This document shows, piece by piece, positions 43,157 to 56,492 of a stretch of 64,000 nt of DNA. How positions within the stretch are numbered: the first letter of the stretch is position 1; each line of letters starts with the position of its first letter. The stretch is from Whitmania pigra (taxonomy: Eukaryota > Annelida > Clitellata > Hirudinida > Haemopidae): NCBI GenBank assembly GCA_021613335.1, contig JAJTWR010000305.1, forward strand, positions 1,098,501 to 1,162,500. Reading direction: 5' to 3'. The position numbers were made by a program, and so were the translations under genes. The notes beneath the pieces are model-generated. The model was given only the letters and a program-made list of their open reading frames with translations, ran no database searches and was not told where the DNA came from.

Positions 43157-46100
43157 CCGTCGTATCTGCTGGCGAAGACCTGGGCATGCTGCGGCAGATG
43201 GAATTTGATTTCGGCCTTCTCCTCTAAAAGGTTCATCTGGAGACTCTAAAAGTAGTAGAAATCAAACAAATATTAACATGGCAATCACTAAACTTGGACT
43301 AGGTTCTACCGATCGAGAACAAATCATTAACAGGGTTCCTTAATCGCAATACGGGCCCTTTACCCAAAAAGGGATCCGACCTGAAAATTTGAACGAGCAA
43401 GCGGTGATGAATTTATTTTCCAAGGCCCATTATCGACCAAAGTTATTTTATTAAAAACCAGTACGAAACTGTCAAACAAACTTTAAAAACATTAAACAAC
43501 AATCAATCATCATCCTGGATATTCACCTTGATGGGTCCAATTTTTTCGGCAAGACTACTCAGTTGAGAGTACTTGGTGGTGGACGCGAGTCCAGACACTA
43601 TGACGGTGCTGGCGGAGCTCGATGCCCCGGAATTTAATCCCAAGAACCTCGGGTGATTGGCCACTGCCTGCGGGATGGGTACGGTGCCGGGGACCATGAG
43701 GGAGGGCATGGAGGACAGCTCGGGAGGGACGAGCAGTTGGGCCTCCTGAGTTTCTGGCATCTGCACGATTCTCCGGTCCTTAGCCAGTCTGGTGCCGGAA
43801 TCGAATTCGTTTTTCGACAAGGCCTGTTTCGTCGACACCTCTTTGATGGCCGTAGGCAGAGGAATACCTTTGCTCTTCATGTGCTGCAGCAGTGCTTTGT
43901 ACTGTGACTTTGTCATGAGGACTTTCTTCATGGGTTTTGACGATGGGGCTATACTCGCTTTGTTTTCTTCAGAAACATTTTTAATCCCCTCCTCTACCTG
44001 GCTGGTATTGGACATGGTGGGGGCAGGTGGAATTGGAGCCTGGATCGAAGGCCCAGTGACGGACAAAGAATCGGTGCTCTTTCTCCTCATTTGCGCCTGC
44101 ATTTGCCTGCTCTCCTCTTTCTTTTTCATCACTATCTCTCTCACTCTCTTCTGCTTCTCGAGGGCCTTCATAAGCTCGAAGTCCTTGTAGTCGCCGTCTC
44201 CCGAAAGGGACACCAAGTTGTCGGCGGCGAGGACGCTGCGATGCTGCAAATCTTGGAAATCATTCCGAGCTATTACCTTTCTGTTGCTCGTTCTGATGAG
44301 CTTTGCCGGATTTTCAACTTCCAACGATCCCGGTGAACTGCTCCTCTTTTGAGGTTTTCCCAGAATCTGGTTAGAACCAACTTTATCTGTTCTTTGAGGT
44401 TGGGAAGCTTTGGAAGACACCTCAACTGGCTTGGCAAATCTTGCAGCTCTCCTTGCCAATTTCTCTGCCTCCTCCAGTTCCAATCGACTCATTATTTTCT
44501 CCTCAGGTTTTTGTTTCAAAGCCACATTGTTTGGCGGAGTATTATTTGGTCTGGTAGTAGGTTTGTTTTTATTTCCCGACTGTCTCAGAACCACAGTTTC
44601 TATCGGCTGTCCGATGAGATCCGTAGACGAGGTCGACGAGCTGGTCGCCATCTGAGTTATGCTGCTTCCTGATGGAAAATTCATGCCAACAACTTGAAGG
44701 TGACCCTGCTGGTGCAGTTGGGGCACATTTCCTCTTACGGGCACAAAACCACCGGCATTAAACGGTACATCGGGTCTGCTGATCGGCACCATCACTCTGA
44801 TGGGCTGATGGATGAAATTCGATTGCTGCTGCTGAGGAGGAGGTATGTTCAAATTGAGGGTAGGAAGTTGGCCATGGTTTGCGAACAAGCCCGGTTGAAT
44901 GTGGGACTGAAGAGACGGATGACCGATCACCTGTATAGGTTGATTATGCTGTTGAGCAATGGCTCTGGGCCCACCTATATTGGGAGGTGGCAGAACACTG
45001 GCAGAGGGTTGATGCATCATCATTTGATGAGGGGCTGGTCTGGTACCTTGGTTTACAACCTGGATCTCCCCAGATTGATTAAAAATAGGTTGATGAGATG
45101 GTCTCGGGTGGAGCAATCCTGCCTGAATTTGCGAATTAATGACGGGCAAACCAGACCCTGCGCTAATTTTTGATTGACCGACAGTAAATGTCGAAGTCGT
45201 AGAAGAGGAAGTTGGAGCAAGCAGAGTGCAGGGTGCTCTGAGTCTGTTATCAGAGTTCTGGAACCTATTAGTTGGGAACATTGGTGCTATCTTTGATGGA
45301 TTTTGGTTTCTAATTGCATTCAGTGGCTGAAGGGCTTGACTTTGTGCCCTCAGTTGCTGGTGAAAGTTTCCATCCATCATCATTAAATTTACAGCTACAT
45401 TGGCAAGACTCTGAGCAAGGCCGTCGGAATTGTTGACGGTCGAAAATCCTTGCCGGATGAGGTGAAGGTTTAGCGGTGGAGGAGGCCTCAATACCCCCAT
45501 GGGCTGCCTCAGAAGTCCTCTCTGATCAGAGAACTGTGCACAGTGTTGTGGGATTAGCTGTTGCCTCCTTCGTTGTTGTAGGTAATCATTCCTGTTGTTA
45601 CGCCTATCTCTGTGTCTCTGTCCCTTTTGCTGGAATTCCTCGATCTTCTTCTCATCTTCTTTGCTAATTTCCAGCGTGTCAGGAATGTTTCTTGGAATGG
45701 TGCTAGGAAGATTCAGGGCTTTCCTCTCAGATGTGAATCTGCTCCGAGTTCTGGAATTCTCGTCGTCGGCATCCTCCTCATAATCCAGTTCTTCTTCTTC
45801 ATCATCATCAATTTTCATCTTCCCGTGTTCTGGCTTTTCATTCACTTCCATTTCAGATTCCAAGTCCAACTCTTCACTATGAAGACTCAGCTCAAACTCA
45901 GGATTGTCTACAAGTTCAGATTTATTGTGGCATTCCTCGGTTACATGTGCCAGTTCCTCCTCGACATTAGAGGGTATGATGTCAGTTTCAACATCTTGGA
46001 GAGATGTGCTGGATGATCCAACAGTAACAGGTCTTCTGAGGTTATCTCCTCCATTGTAATCATAGGCATCTTCTTCACTGCCTTCTGATTGGTTGTTCAT

Positions 46101-46510
46101 GGGAGTGTTGTTATGTAGAGCTGGGTGTATGCTTTTGAATTGATGTTCATCAAGTGAGATTTCATTATCAGAACATCCCAACAACTCATCTTCATTGTAT
46201 TTGTCTATGTCCTGGTGACATAGAAAATTAATATTTTAACTTTACTACAATAGCATTTGAGCACACCATCTCACTTCTTCTGCATTTAAACTTTTTAAAT
46301 GAATAACAAAAATAATTCACCTTCCCAAAAGTGAAGGCCGTATCTCCTAATAGTTCCTCGTCACTGAAATTAACATTCGAAAACATCAAAAAAATATCGA
46401 TGGCTCAAATTCACTTATCATATATTGCCGATCATATTGTGACGTAGATATAACGTTAGAATTTATCATTACCTATCCCAAGACGGTCTTTTTCTGTCAA
46501 TTTTAGCCAT
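43157..46510 (-). CDS. RBM33: RBM33-like RNA-binding protein (C-terminal exon not resolved)
   Basis: Minus-strand exons 46510-46473 (MAKIDRKRPSWD), 46363-46321 (SDEELLGDTAFTFGK), a large exon 46211-43527 (895 codons) and 43245-43157. The N terminus is acidic with repeated 'DEELLG..', like the DLL/DEEL motifs of RBM33. A Glu/Asp-rich stretch at about residues 120-170 follows, then a long Gln/Pro/Ile-rich disordered middle and basic coiled segments ('RRQQLIPQ', 'MSRLELEEAEKLARRAARF'). The end is a partial RRM: 'TVIVSGLASTTKYSQLSSLAEKIGPIK', then 'EEKAEIKFHLPQHAQVFASRYD'. RBM33 ends with the same kind of RRM; human RBM33 acts in mRNA export and as an ALKBH5 partner. A candidate last exon ('KYVKADHSLIWNLSVVIL') is at about 42605-42515, but I could not join it in phase. 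Confidence 0.78.
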
Positions 46511-46993
46511 TCGTTTTAAGGAAAGAAATTTTGATTGGCAGTAATCACATACAAATCTTGTCAAGTTATTTGTAATAAACACAAAGTTTCAGCAAAGATA
46601 GTTTGAATATGGGCTAAAAATAATCCAAAATTAATGGCCTGCGTCGAATTCCATAACAAAGAACCAATATTTCGCCTCGTCAATAAAAAACAAAGATATG
46701 TAATAATTAAATAATAAACTAATATTTTATATTAATTACAATTTATATTATAATATCTTACCATAAACTAAATTTATAAAAAATAATTGAAAGCACTTTA
46801 GATGCGACCGGAGTTGCTTTGCTCGGGCGCTTTTCTATCGTCTGCTTCTTTTATCCACTCCATAGGAGTGGGGTAGTGGTATGTGGTGGATTGGATGATA
46901 TGTGACTAATTTGTCTCCTATGATCATGGCTGTTATCAATGCTAATTTATTATTAACGAGTTTAATCGAGATACAGGAAAAGGTAGTTTTTTC
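46511..46993. promoter_or_regulatory. Likely shared promoter of the RBM33-like and zinc finger genes
   Basis: 483 bp between divergent starts. A GC-richer patch lies at about 46800-46860. No defined element was recognised. Confidence 0.4.
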
Positions 46994-49900
46994 GTGCTTG
47001 TTATATCGTCCATTCCAAAGCATGATTATGAAGTTTTTCATCCTGAAGTCTGTGAATTATTTTTAACTCCTGCTTTGCAGATAACTCTTTTGGAGCAGGA
47101 ACTGAAAATACAATCTGTCTTCATTTCAATTGATTCCAATGGTGTGTTTTACACACACGCCTCATCCAAATGCAAGGAGCTCATCGATGAAAGTAGCGAA
47201 CTCTACCGCATGTTTGCCTCAGGTTAACTTTAGATACTATCCTATCGAACTATTCACGTTAATAAACATCACTATAGAGTACACTTTAATAATTTTGCAT
47301 TAGGTCCCGAGACAAGGTCTGCTAGCAAACCAATGGAGTCAGAAATTCCAGAATATGGCAGCTTCTTGGCACTGCTAGATGAATGTGGTAGTTCACAGGA
47401 GAATGATCTGACCTCAAGTGATGGACTGAGGTTTGATCTCAAGGAAGGCATGTTAGGAAGAAATGATGTTAGTGAATAAAAGTATTGATCAATCTGATTT
47501 GTACTCAAAAATCTTCTTTGGTATTTTAGATATTATTACTTTATTATTATTTAATATTCATATTTATTAAGTAGTTTTTCTAAACAAATGTTTCAATCAT
47601 TTTAGGAAATATCTCATTTAGGTGTCAAAGGCATTCTTCCAAATGATGCTGAATTTTCAGCTCTGGTTTCAGAAGAAAGCTATGAACCTTGCCCTTACTG
47701 TGAAGTATTACTGCCTGGGAAGGCTTTCATCAATCAGCATATTTCTCAGGTTCACATCGATTGCAGACCTTGCAAGTGTCCTCACTGCTTTTACTTGTTT
47801 GAGCACGAGTCAGAACTTGAGAGGCACGAGAAGATTCACCAATGCAGACGCTTATTTCACTGCACCGTCTGCCTTGGTAACTTTGAAACCATTGGCAGCG
47901 TTAAACGACATGAATGTCAAGCCATATCAGAGGAATTAGAACCTAAAAATAAGCTTCCTCGAGAAAAGATGTCGACCATCAGGTTGCTTCTGTGTCGGTG
48001 GTGTGGCAAAACATTTGAGACAGATGTGGAGAGGCAGAAACATAGGTCCAACCATCTCAAGACTGGCTTCAAATGTCAAAAATGTGAAGCTCATTTTAAA
48101 ACCTGGAGAATCCTTCGCGACCACTTGGCTCTAGTGCATGCCGAAGCCTTACCATTTCATTGCCACTTCTGTAATGCAACCTTTAAGACTGCCTTATTAA
48201 TGTATCGCCATGTTGAAGAAATACATCAGGATAACAGCAGCTGTAACATCAATAACTTTTCTTTCGGGTCATCATTTGGAAATTCAGGAAGGCATCCGGG
48301 AACTATCCAAGCTGGCAGGGGTCAAGAGGAAACTCTCTTGTGCTCTTCCTGTGGTAGATGTTTCAACTCTGAGAAGATGATGGAGAGACATATGTCACAG
48401 GTTCACAAAGAGAAAAGATCCATTTCAAGCACCACCTGCCACCAGAAGTTTAGAAATAATGATCAGCTAGAAACCCATACAGGCTTGGATCGTCTTTGCA
48501 TCTCTGCAAATGCTGAAACATCATCTGATGTTTGCATGACTTGTGCCCATTGCAATAAACACTTCAAGAAAAGTAGAGATCTTCAAGCCCACTTTCAAAA
48601 AAGTAATTGCCTTGTCCAGAAAAGTAAATCCTCCATGCTCATGAGCTTGCCCATTATCAAGGAGACTTTGGCAGAATTTGAAACAACAGTTGATTACATC
48701 CAACATAATTTTCCAGTTGAGCAATTATTCACCGATCCTAAATACTCACCATCCTCTATTGTGAGAAAAAGGAAGTCTCCGTGGGATCAGAAGAAGCAAC
48801 AACACAAGTTCAACAACCTTTGTCATGTGTGCGGAAAAAACTTCACTCTGAGGCATTACCTTCGACAGCATCTAGTCGGTCACTGGGAGTGGCGTCCTTT
48901 CAAGTGTCAGCACTGCCACAAACGATTCAAACGTCAGTGTATCTTGCAGGAACATCTGGCTCTTCATTCGAATGCCAAACAATTTCAATGCAAAATCTGC
49001 CAGAAGAGGTTCCGCTTTGCCTCCGTCATGCGACAGCACGTGACGGTGCATTCTTCCGAAAGGGTTCACGAGTGTGACATTTGCCATAAGAACTTCAAAT
49101 ATTTATCTGGCCTCAAGAAGCATCGATGTTTGAGTGCTCCAAACATTGAGGCGGCTAACCCCTTTCCGGCCTCAAAAAATTTACACCTCCCAAAGGATGA
49201 TGACAGGACCTTAGTGGAGATCTCACCTGGAGACAAGTCAAAGAGGATTCTCCAATTGAGTGATCCAACCAGACCATTTGATTGTCAAGTAGGTTAGCAT
49301 TATAATTTGAATTTCTATGACTTTATCGTGGTGGTGCAACCTCATTCGTGACGTTAGTAATGGCCTTTGTTTTCTCGTCGAAGCTCTGTTTCAAGAGATT
49401 CCGCCTTCAGAAGGATTTGAAGAAACATGCTCGTGTGCACAGCGAGGAAAGGCCATTCGCCTGCCCTTTGTGCCAAAAATCCTTCAAGCATTCTTCATCT
49501 CTCAGACAACATCAATCTGTTCACAGTGACAACCGATCTTACAGTTGCAATTGTTGCTCTAAGAAGTTCAAGAATGCTTCTGGATTGAAAGAGCACATGG
49601 ACAAGAACATATACAAGTGAGCGGATCCAGTTAATCACAGAGTAATTATATAAATAGCAATAGTAATAATATAAAAAATTTAATTTTTGGATATAGCAAC
49701 AGCCGTGGTGAACCACAAACACTAAAGACTTCACAGCTTTACAGAAATTTGTTAAGTCAATTTGATAACAGAAAAGCAAAAAAAATTATCACAATTGTAA
49801 AATTATAGTATTTGCACCGCTATCAGCAACCCCAACAACAAATGCTTCTAGTTTTATGGTTACACGAATGTTATCCCCTTAAAGGTGTTCAGAATGTGGA

Positions 49901-50215
49901 AAGCAATATGTGCACAAGAAGAGTCTCATGTCCCACATAGTCACCTGCAGAAATCAGCCTGGGCACAGGATCGACGGCAGTCAACATCACCAAGAGTTAA
50001 AATCAACCATCACAAATAATATGGTAGAGGATGAAGCTGTGAAACTCAATGCCAGAGATGCACTATCAAGTCAGGGGCAACACACCATTTCTCCTTGCAA
50101 TACTGCCACTTCAATACAAGACCAGTCTCAGATACAAGTCCAACTCTCAGCATTTTCCCTTCCCAGAATTTTTCTAGAGACTGGAATGCATCATTCTCAG
50201 ACCAAAAAGGAATGA
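46994..50215 (+). CDS. C2H2 zinc finger protein, about 16 fingers
   Basis: Five exons (46994-47222, 47304-47467, 47606-49288, 49384-49616, 49885-50215) encode 879 residues. The first 130 residues have no recognised domain and are acidic. Fingers begin near residue 160 (CPYCEVLLPGKAF..H). Fingers 1-8 are irregular or widely spaced, some with a Cys in the last position ('CTVCLGNFETIGSVKRHEC') and one degenerate ('TCHQKFRNNDQLETH'). After a spacer of about 60 residues comes a tight group: CHVCGKNF, CQHCHKRF, CKICQKRF, CDICHKNF, CQLCFKRF, CPLCQKSF, CNCCSKKF and CSECGKQY. Two fingers are split by introns in phase, which confirms the splices at 49288/49384 and 49616/49885. It is a nuclear DNA-binding protein by family; the target is unknown. 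The tail is Gln/Ser-rich. Confidence 0.88.
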
Positions 50216-50387
50216 GGTTGACAATACCAGACCCAATGCCCAGCTGCCCTAGACTAAACTCTGTTTTAAGACAACAGATGATGGCTCCTCAATTCTGGTT
50301 AATGGAACAATTTCAAAATTTTGTTACAACTACGTAATTTATTTGACGTTTCAATGATCACCACTCAGATTTCAATTTTGAGTGCAT

Positions 50388-50393
50388 AATAAA
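50388..50393 (+). terminator. Poly(A) signal AATAAA of the zinc finger gene
   Basis: AATAAA lies 172 bp after the stop codon, between the convergent zinc finger and HIKESHI genes. Confidence 0.5.
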
Positions 50394-50500
50394 GGTCAAA
50401 TCTTAGAATTTGAATTTCATAACCAATCACAATGCACAATAAGCTCCTCAGTCACCATTCAAGAAAAAAAATATTTACATACATAATGTCTAAGATGCAA

Positions 50501-51347
50501 CTATTTCCAAAAGTTTGGATTTTGTGCTAATCGTCTCTGAAAGTTGGAAAACCAATTCTGAAGAGTAGATGCTGGGACGAACGTCTCGCTCAGGCCTGCG
50601 GGTATTTGCGAGGGAGTGACGGCGAACGAGGAAGCGTAGTTGAAAAAGTTTTCCAGCATCTTCTGGCAGAATTCTTGGAACGAGGGGGCCTTCGACGGCT
50701 CGGCTCCAGAGGCACAAGTCTGCTGAGCAATCGTGTCGAGGCTCTCGATCGATATTCCGACCTGCATCATGTGACTGACATGATTCTGAAGGATGCCGAA
50801 CGGGTGAGCTCCGTGCGCCTCGTCCATGCCTGTTAACAATTTTGCGATGTTGAAAACACCGGAAGATCGAGCTTTCAGAACTAAATTGAAGGTTATTGAA
50901 AGGCCACCTCATAATCTCAAAATAATAAAACAGACTTTAGCAGCTGCAGTATCTACTCTAACCTCTTTTGAGATTCGCAACTTTAAAAATGGCACTCGGT
51001 TTTTCATTGAAAATGTGACCCAAGAGGTGCCATGCGGGTCCCTCTGGTGACGGCCAAGAAAAATACACCGCTCCACCGGTGCCGGGTGGAAAAGCAATGG
51101 CTCCGGTCATAAAGACGACTATATGGTTGACATTGTCGGCATCTGGTATGTTGAATACGAATTGCGTTTCGCCGACTTGCTGCAAGTCTGTTTGAACCTA
51201 AAAATCCACGACTAAAATTAATGTCTGAGATTCTACACCAGCATTTCGTCGAGAGGCGGTTTGCGTATCGCTTGCAATATACTTTAAGCCTAGTATGTTA
51301 ATATTTGGTTTACTAACCAAACGACCGGTAACCAAAACTGCAAACAT
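50501..51347 (-). CDS. HIKESHI: Hikeshi, HSP70 nuclear import carrier
   Basis: Three minus-strand exons (51347-51318, 51197-50963, 50829-50501) encode 197 residues, exactly the human length. Features: MFAVLVTGRLVQTDLQQV at the start, 'FVFNIPDADNVNHIVVFMTG', the hydrophobic extended-loop region 'PPGTGGAVYFSWPSPEG', 'EKPSAIFKV', then 'HPFGILQN', 'IGISIESLD'-type spacing, 'NYASSFAV' and the C-terminal 'NFQRRLAQNPNFWK'. Hikeshi binds ATP-HSP70 and FG-nucleoporins and carries HSP70 into the nucleus during heat stress. The first exon is only 30 nt and was placed by its match to MFGCLVAGRLV. Confidence 0.96.
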
Positions 51348-52923
51348 ATTCAAAAGTCGCTATTGACGGCAATATCCCCAAATTCTTACGCCCACTTTTA
51401 TACAAGCTTTGAGGAATTGGAGCGAAAGGCTTAGAATGTTCTTGTAGGTTCACGGCTCTTAATTTCGCTCGTTCTAATTTTTGTTTAGAATTTATGATTT
51501 TATTTATTTAGAAAATAAACGATAATAATTTATTTTTAAATTATTTTACTTTATTTTAAAATTGTTCAATTTTGGTAAGTGCCTTAAGAACTCTCTGGAT
51601 TTCGTCTGCTCTTCAATAGAGCAAAATATTTATGCATTAAAGTTTTAATCCATATTTTTTGTTCTCAGTAAATTAAAGATACGTCTCTTTTTTTTTGCAT
51701 TACAAATGTAATGCTAAATAAACTGAAATCACAATCACAAAGTATAAGCCTCCAATCGTAATGCAATATGAGTAGCTCTTACCGGGCAATTATATTAAAC
51801 AAAGACGTTGCTTAAACTAGGAATGCTTCCATTACACCTGAGTTTATCGATTTAGGCGGATCACTATCTCTTGTGCCAGGTAAGGCCTCAACGCAATGGA
51901 AGCTTAGTTTACAATGTTCCTCACATCATTTTTGTGATGTTTTGTATACACTAATTACAATGCGATGACGTCGTAATGAGTGATTTTTCAGTTGAAATTG
52001 CTGATTACAACTTTTTGATTGACATCTTGATGAGTACAAGTTACACCTTATGGAAGATGGACGTATGTTCACTTAGATTAAGGAATAAGTAATATCGTGT
52101 TGGATAAGAAAAGCTGTCGTTGTTGCTAAGTAATTAATCCGTTCGTTTTGTGCTAAAACATTAAAAGATAATATTGTTCAATTATAATAATATTAATAAT
52201 ACATTATGACTAAAATTATAAGCGATGCAATGTTGAATGACAGTCCTCGAATTTTCCATTTGATTTCAAGGTACGACTGTGAACCAATATTAATTTATGG
52301 CCCCGTGGACGCAGTCGTAATTTGGAGTGCTATGTGAAATATTCAAGAAAGATAAACAATAGTGATGGTGATAAAACTCAAGTTATAAACATTTCTAATT
52401 GTCCTGTTTGTTGTGCTCTGATTAATAAATCAATCTATCGATTCACTGAGCGTGCACGACAACAGATGTAATGTGGGTATAAATTTTATTATTAACGATG
52501 AACATCTTTTTTCTGAAAGAGCCCCAGTTTATAAATGTGCCAATCGCAACAAATGTGACACCTTTGTTTTCTGGTTACCCACAGTGTTGCATACCAACAG
52601 ACTGTTTACGTCGATTTTGATAATTATCTAATCGTTGTTTCTTCGATGTCAATCCACAAAATGAAATTCCGATCGTAACCGTCGCAAAATGATTCACTGA
52701 TGAAACGAGTTTTGCAAGTTTAACGAGAGACAATTTCTTGACAAGTCGGGATTTAAGTTTTTTGAGTCGATTTCGCGTTGATATTTACCGGTCTAAATCT
52801 GGTAGGAGTTTCTAAGTTCTAAGTTCTGGTTTGTATCGACTTGAACATTTGCTTTGAAGCTTTGTTGACGTTAAAAAAAAACGGAAGCCTAAAAATGAAA
52901 TTGTCATTTTTTTAAAACACATT
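51348..52923. other. Upstream region of HIKESHI and the SLC15 gene
   Basis: 1.58 kb between divergent starts. AT-rich, without repeats or further coding sequence that I can support. Confidence 0.5.
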
Positions 52924-55900
52924 ATGTTATCGGCATGCAAATATTTGTACCAGGACAACATGACAGAAACGGCGGCTCTCTCTAAAGAGATGGAGGAAAT
53001 GTCGAAAAACGACTCAAATTGTAAGTTCGTTGTCTGTAACATTTCTGTCTGTCATTGGTACTGTGGACTGTTCTTGAAGCTTTTTTGTGGTTCACGCACA
53101 TCGGCTTGACATCTGGTTTCGGACCAAAATAACTTCGGGAGATGTTCAAAATAAGCTGAATTTTCAAATAAAAACCCTAAGACTATCGAGGATGAGTGTA
53201 TTCATTTTAGCATTCGTTATAGGAAAGATATAATTATTTTCAGCCGTAACCAGCGACATGTCGAAAACAAAAGACGAAGGGAAGAAACTCGTAGAGGTTC
53301 ACATAGTAATTATGGCCTTTGCATGTTCTTTGACTAACAACTAACAATTTTTCAGTTGATTTTCAGCTAACAATTAACTTTATTAACTCGTCTCATACTA
53401 ATACTATTTATAATTATTATCATATTACGTAATACTTATTATAATTATCATATTATTATAACACTTATTATAATTAAATTGAAGTAATAATTAGTGTTGT
53501 CATTGTTTGTCACTTGTTGGAATGGAGATTTTTAACTCTTTTTATTTGATGTTGAAGATTTTCATAAGTTTTGGATTAACAATAGATTCCTATCGGTTGA
53601 GATGTGTTTAAATATTAATAGTTAAGACAAACCCGTTAAGTATGCATATATATATATATAGTGTTGATGATGATGACTTTAATATATATATATATATATA
53701 TGTATATTTCAATATTCGATTGAAATAATCCACGTTCGACCACGAGTCGGTGAAAATATTTCCTGATGTTGGTGGGAAAACAGGATTGGGTCTAAGCCAG
53801 TGCATTGCTCTTCTTAACTGCCCTTAATATCCTTTTCACGAGCTTATTACCCTCGAATAATTTTAAATATTTTGAATATTCATACATCTCCACACATAGA
53901 AGAAATCTCAATACCCTCGAATAATTTAAAATATTTTGAATATTCGTACGTCTCCACAAAGAAGAAGTCTCCGTACCCGAAGGCAGTCGTCTTCATCATC
54001 GGCAACGAGTTCTGCGAGAGGTTCTGCTACTTCGGCATGCGAGGTTTGGACGACCTTCTTAATATTCGTTGCTGCATTCTTTAATTAAAAATTGGTGACC
54101 GTGATGATTGCGATGTGATGATGATGATGATGACGATGACGATGGTGATGGTGATGGTGATGATGATGATGATGATGACGATGGTGTTGCGATGAGAGTG
54201 ACGTCAATGAAAGGAAATTGGAGCCCAAAACGGAAGCGAGCGAATTTTTATCGGTCGACCACCTGCTTCGGTCGTTTTTTGCAGCACGTGGCAAACGCTC
54301 ACAATGTACCGATCGAGTTGAGGATGTCAGGTGTGAAATTTAATGTAATTATTGATTACGTTTGTGCCGTTTGACCTTTACGATGGCATTCTTACATCGG
54401 TAGGGAATTCCTTTCTGGTAGGTCTTTTGTATTTGATTCGACCTTAAAGTATTGTTCGCTTTATTTCAACGAGTTTCTGAAATAACACCATGGGGCCTAT
54501 CGCAAGAAAATCTTACGGGAACTTACAAGCAGTGACCTTTGGCACGTAACTTCGTCCCTAACTCTACCTCACGACCCTGAAAATTTCTGTAGAATGCTCA
54601 AAAGACAGTTTCTGCTTGAATTGGACAACTTAAACAACTTTATCATCATTTTAGAAATCCTCATCGTCATCATCGACGGTGCTATATTAATGACAGACAC
54701 TCGTCATGTCGTCTATCATCCATTGCCAACATCATTATTGTCACCATTAAGACTTTCATCATAATCATCATCATCACCTTCTTCCAGCCATCCTGGTCTT
54801 GTTCTTCATGGATCACCTCTCGTGGAACAATGCCAAGGCGACAGGTGTGTACCACCTGTTCATCGTCGGGTGTTGCTTCACACCCATCCTCGGAGCCATA
54901 CTGGCCGACGGATACATTGGAAAGTATCGGTTAGGGAGCATTTTGTGCTAGACGGTGATGGTGGTGGTGATGATGGTCATTGGTAACGATAATGGTGAGG
55001 TTTGTGGTGATGATGATGGCACGTCTAATTTGATTGGTGACTGGTTACTGGATGATTGTTTTTCAAAAGAGGTGAATGGATGGAGAGAACGGAGAGATGC
55101 TTTGTGAATGAATTGATAATATTTCATTTTAAAATGGATAAGAATGTTTAATGCAAACAGCTTCTGTTATCTTGACAGTAAGCTAACAATAACCTCGATA
55201 ACCTCTTCAGCTGATTGTTGTCATTACCATGTTCATCATCTTTCTTGATACCATCACTAGTGTCGTCATCATCGTCGTCGTCATCGTCATCAATGGCTTC
55301 ATCATCTGTCATCACCATCACCATCATCAACAGGACCATACTCTACCTTTCCGTGGTATACTCACTTGGCAGTTTGGTGATGTCCCTGACCTCATTTCCG
55401 CCACCGTTCTGGTTGGTCATGATGATGATGGGTGATGAAGATGACGGTCTTGATGATGATGATGATAGTGGTGATGATTTTGATGATGATAGTGGTGGTG
55501 GTGGTGGTGGTGGTGATGGTGATGGTGATGATGATGATGATAGTGTGATGATGATGGTGATGGTGATGGTGATGATGATGATGATAGTGTTGATGATGTC
55601 GTTAAACAGGCTAGGACCCATGTGTGGGCTCGTCCTAATAGCCTTTGGGACCGGTGGAATCAAGCCATGTGTGTCAGCTTTTGGAGGAGACCAGTTCAAG
55701 AACGATCAGGTAGGCTGATGATGATGATGTTGATGTTGATAGTTGTGGTTACAGGGGTGATGACATGCTGGTGATAGTGATGGTTGTTAGTGATGTTTTA
55801 TGATGATTAGCTTCCTGCTAATTATTTAGTAGTTATACATGCGTATAATATTATACTAATATTAACAACGTTTTGCATGCAATTACATTAGAATTATTAA

Positions 55901-56395
55901 TTGTTTATTAATTATTAATCGTCCAATAATTGTCGTTTGTTTATTAATCATTAATTAACAGTAAGTTATTATAATAAGTATATTATTAATATTATTAATA
56001 TTATAAGTTAGAATAAGTTTATTAATTAATAATAAGTTAATAAGTTAATTAATTAATTAATTACCAACAGGAGAAAGAGAGGCGGAGTTTCTTCTCAGCA
56101 TTCTACTTTGCAATCAACCTCGGCAGCTTCATCTCCATAATCTTGACACCGATCATCAAAGGTAAGCAGCAATGGTGTTTCATAAATTATTCGTGATGTT
56201 TCATTATAATATGCTAATGATGCGCTAATTATGTCGTTTATTGTAATGCCGTATTGAGCTTCATGACTATTACTTTGGGCCTGCAGTGGCTGCTAAAAGT
56301 CCGAACAATGGATGAGTGGTGGAGTGGAAAGCTGATAGGGTTTGATTGTGATAATGATCACGTTGTACTGTTGATGTTAATGGTGCCGGTGCTAG

Positions 56396-56426
<31 letters not shown>

Positions 56427-56443
56427 GGTGATGATGATGATGG

Positions 56444-56492
<49 letters not shown>

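Noticed and set aside
43653..46016. Several plus-strand frames of 80-160 residues
   Set aside because: They are shadows of the 895-codon minus-strand exon of the RBM33-like gene.
47272..49087. Minus-strand frames opposite the zinc finger exons
   Set aside because: Antisense shadows of the finger-coding sequence, with no motif of their own.
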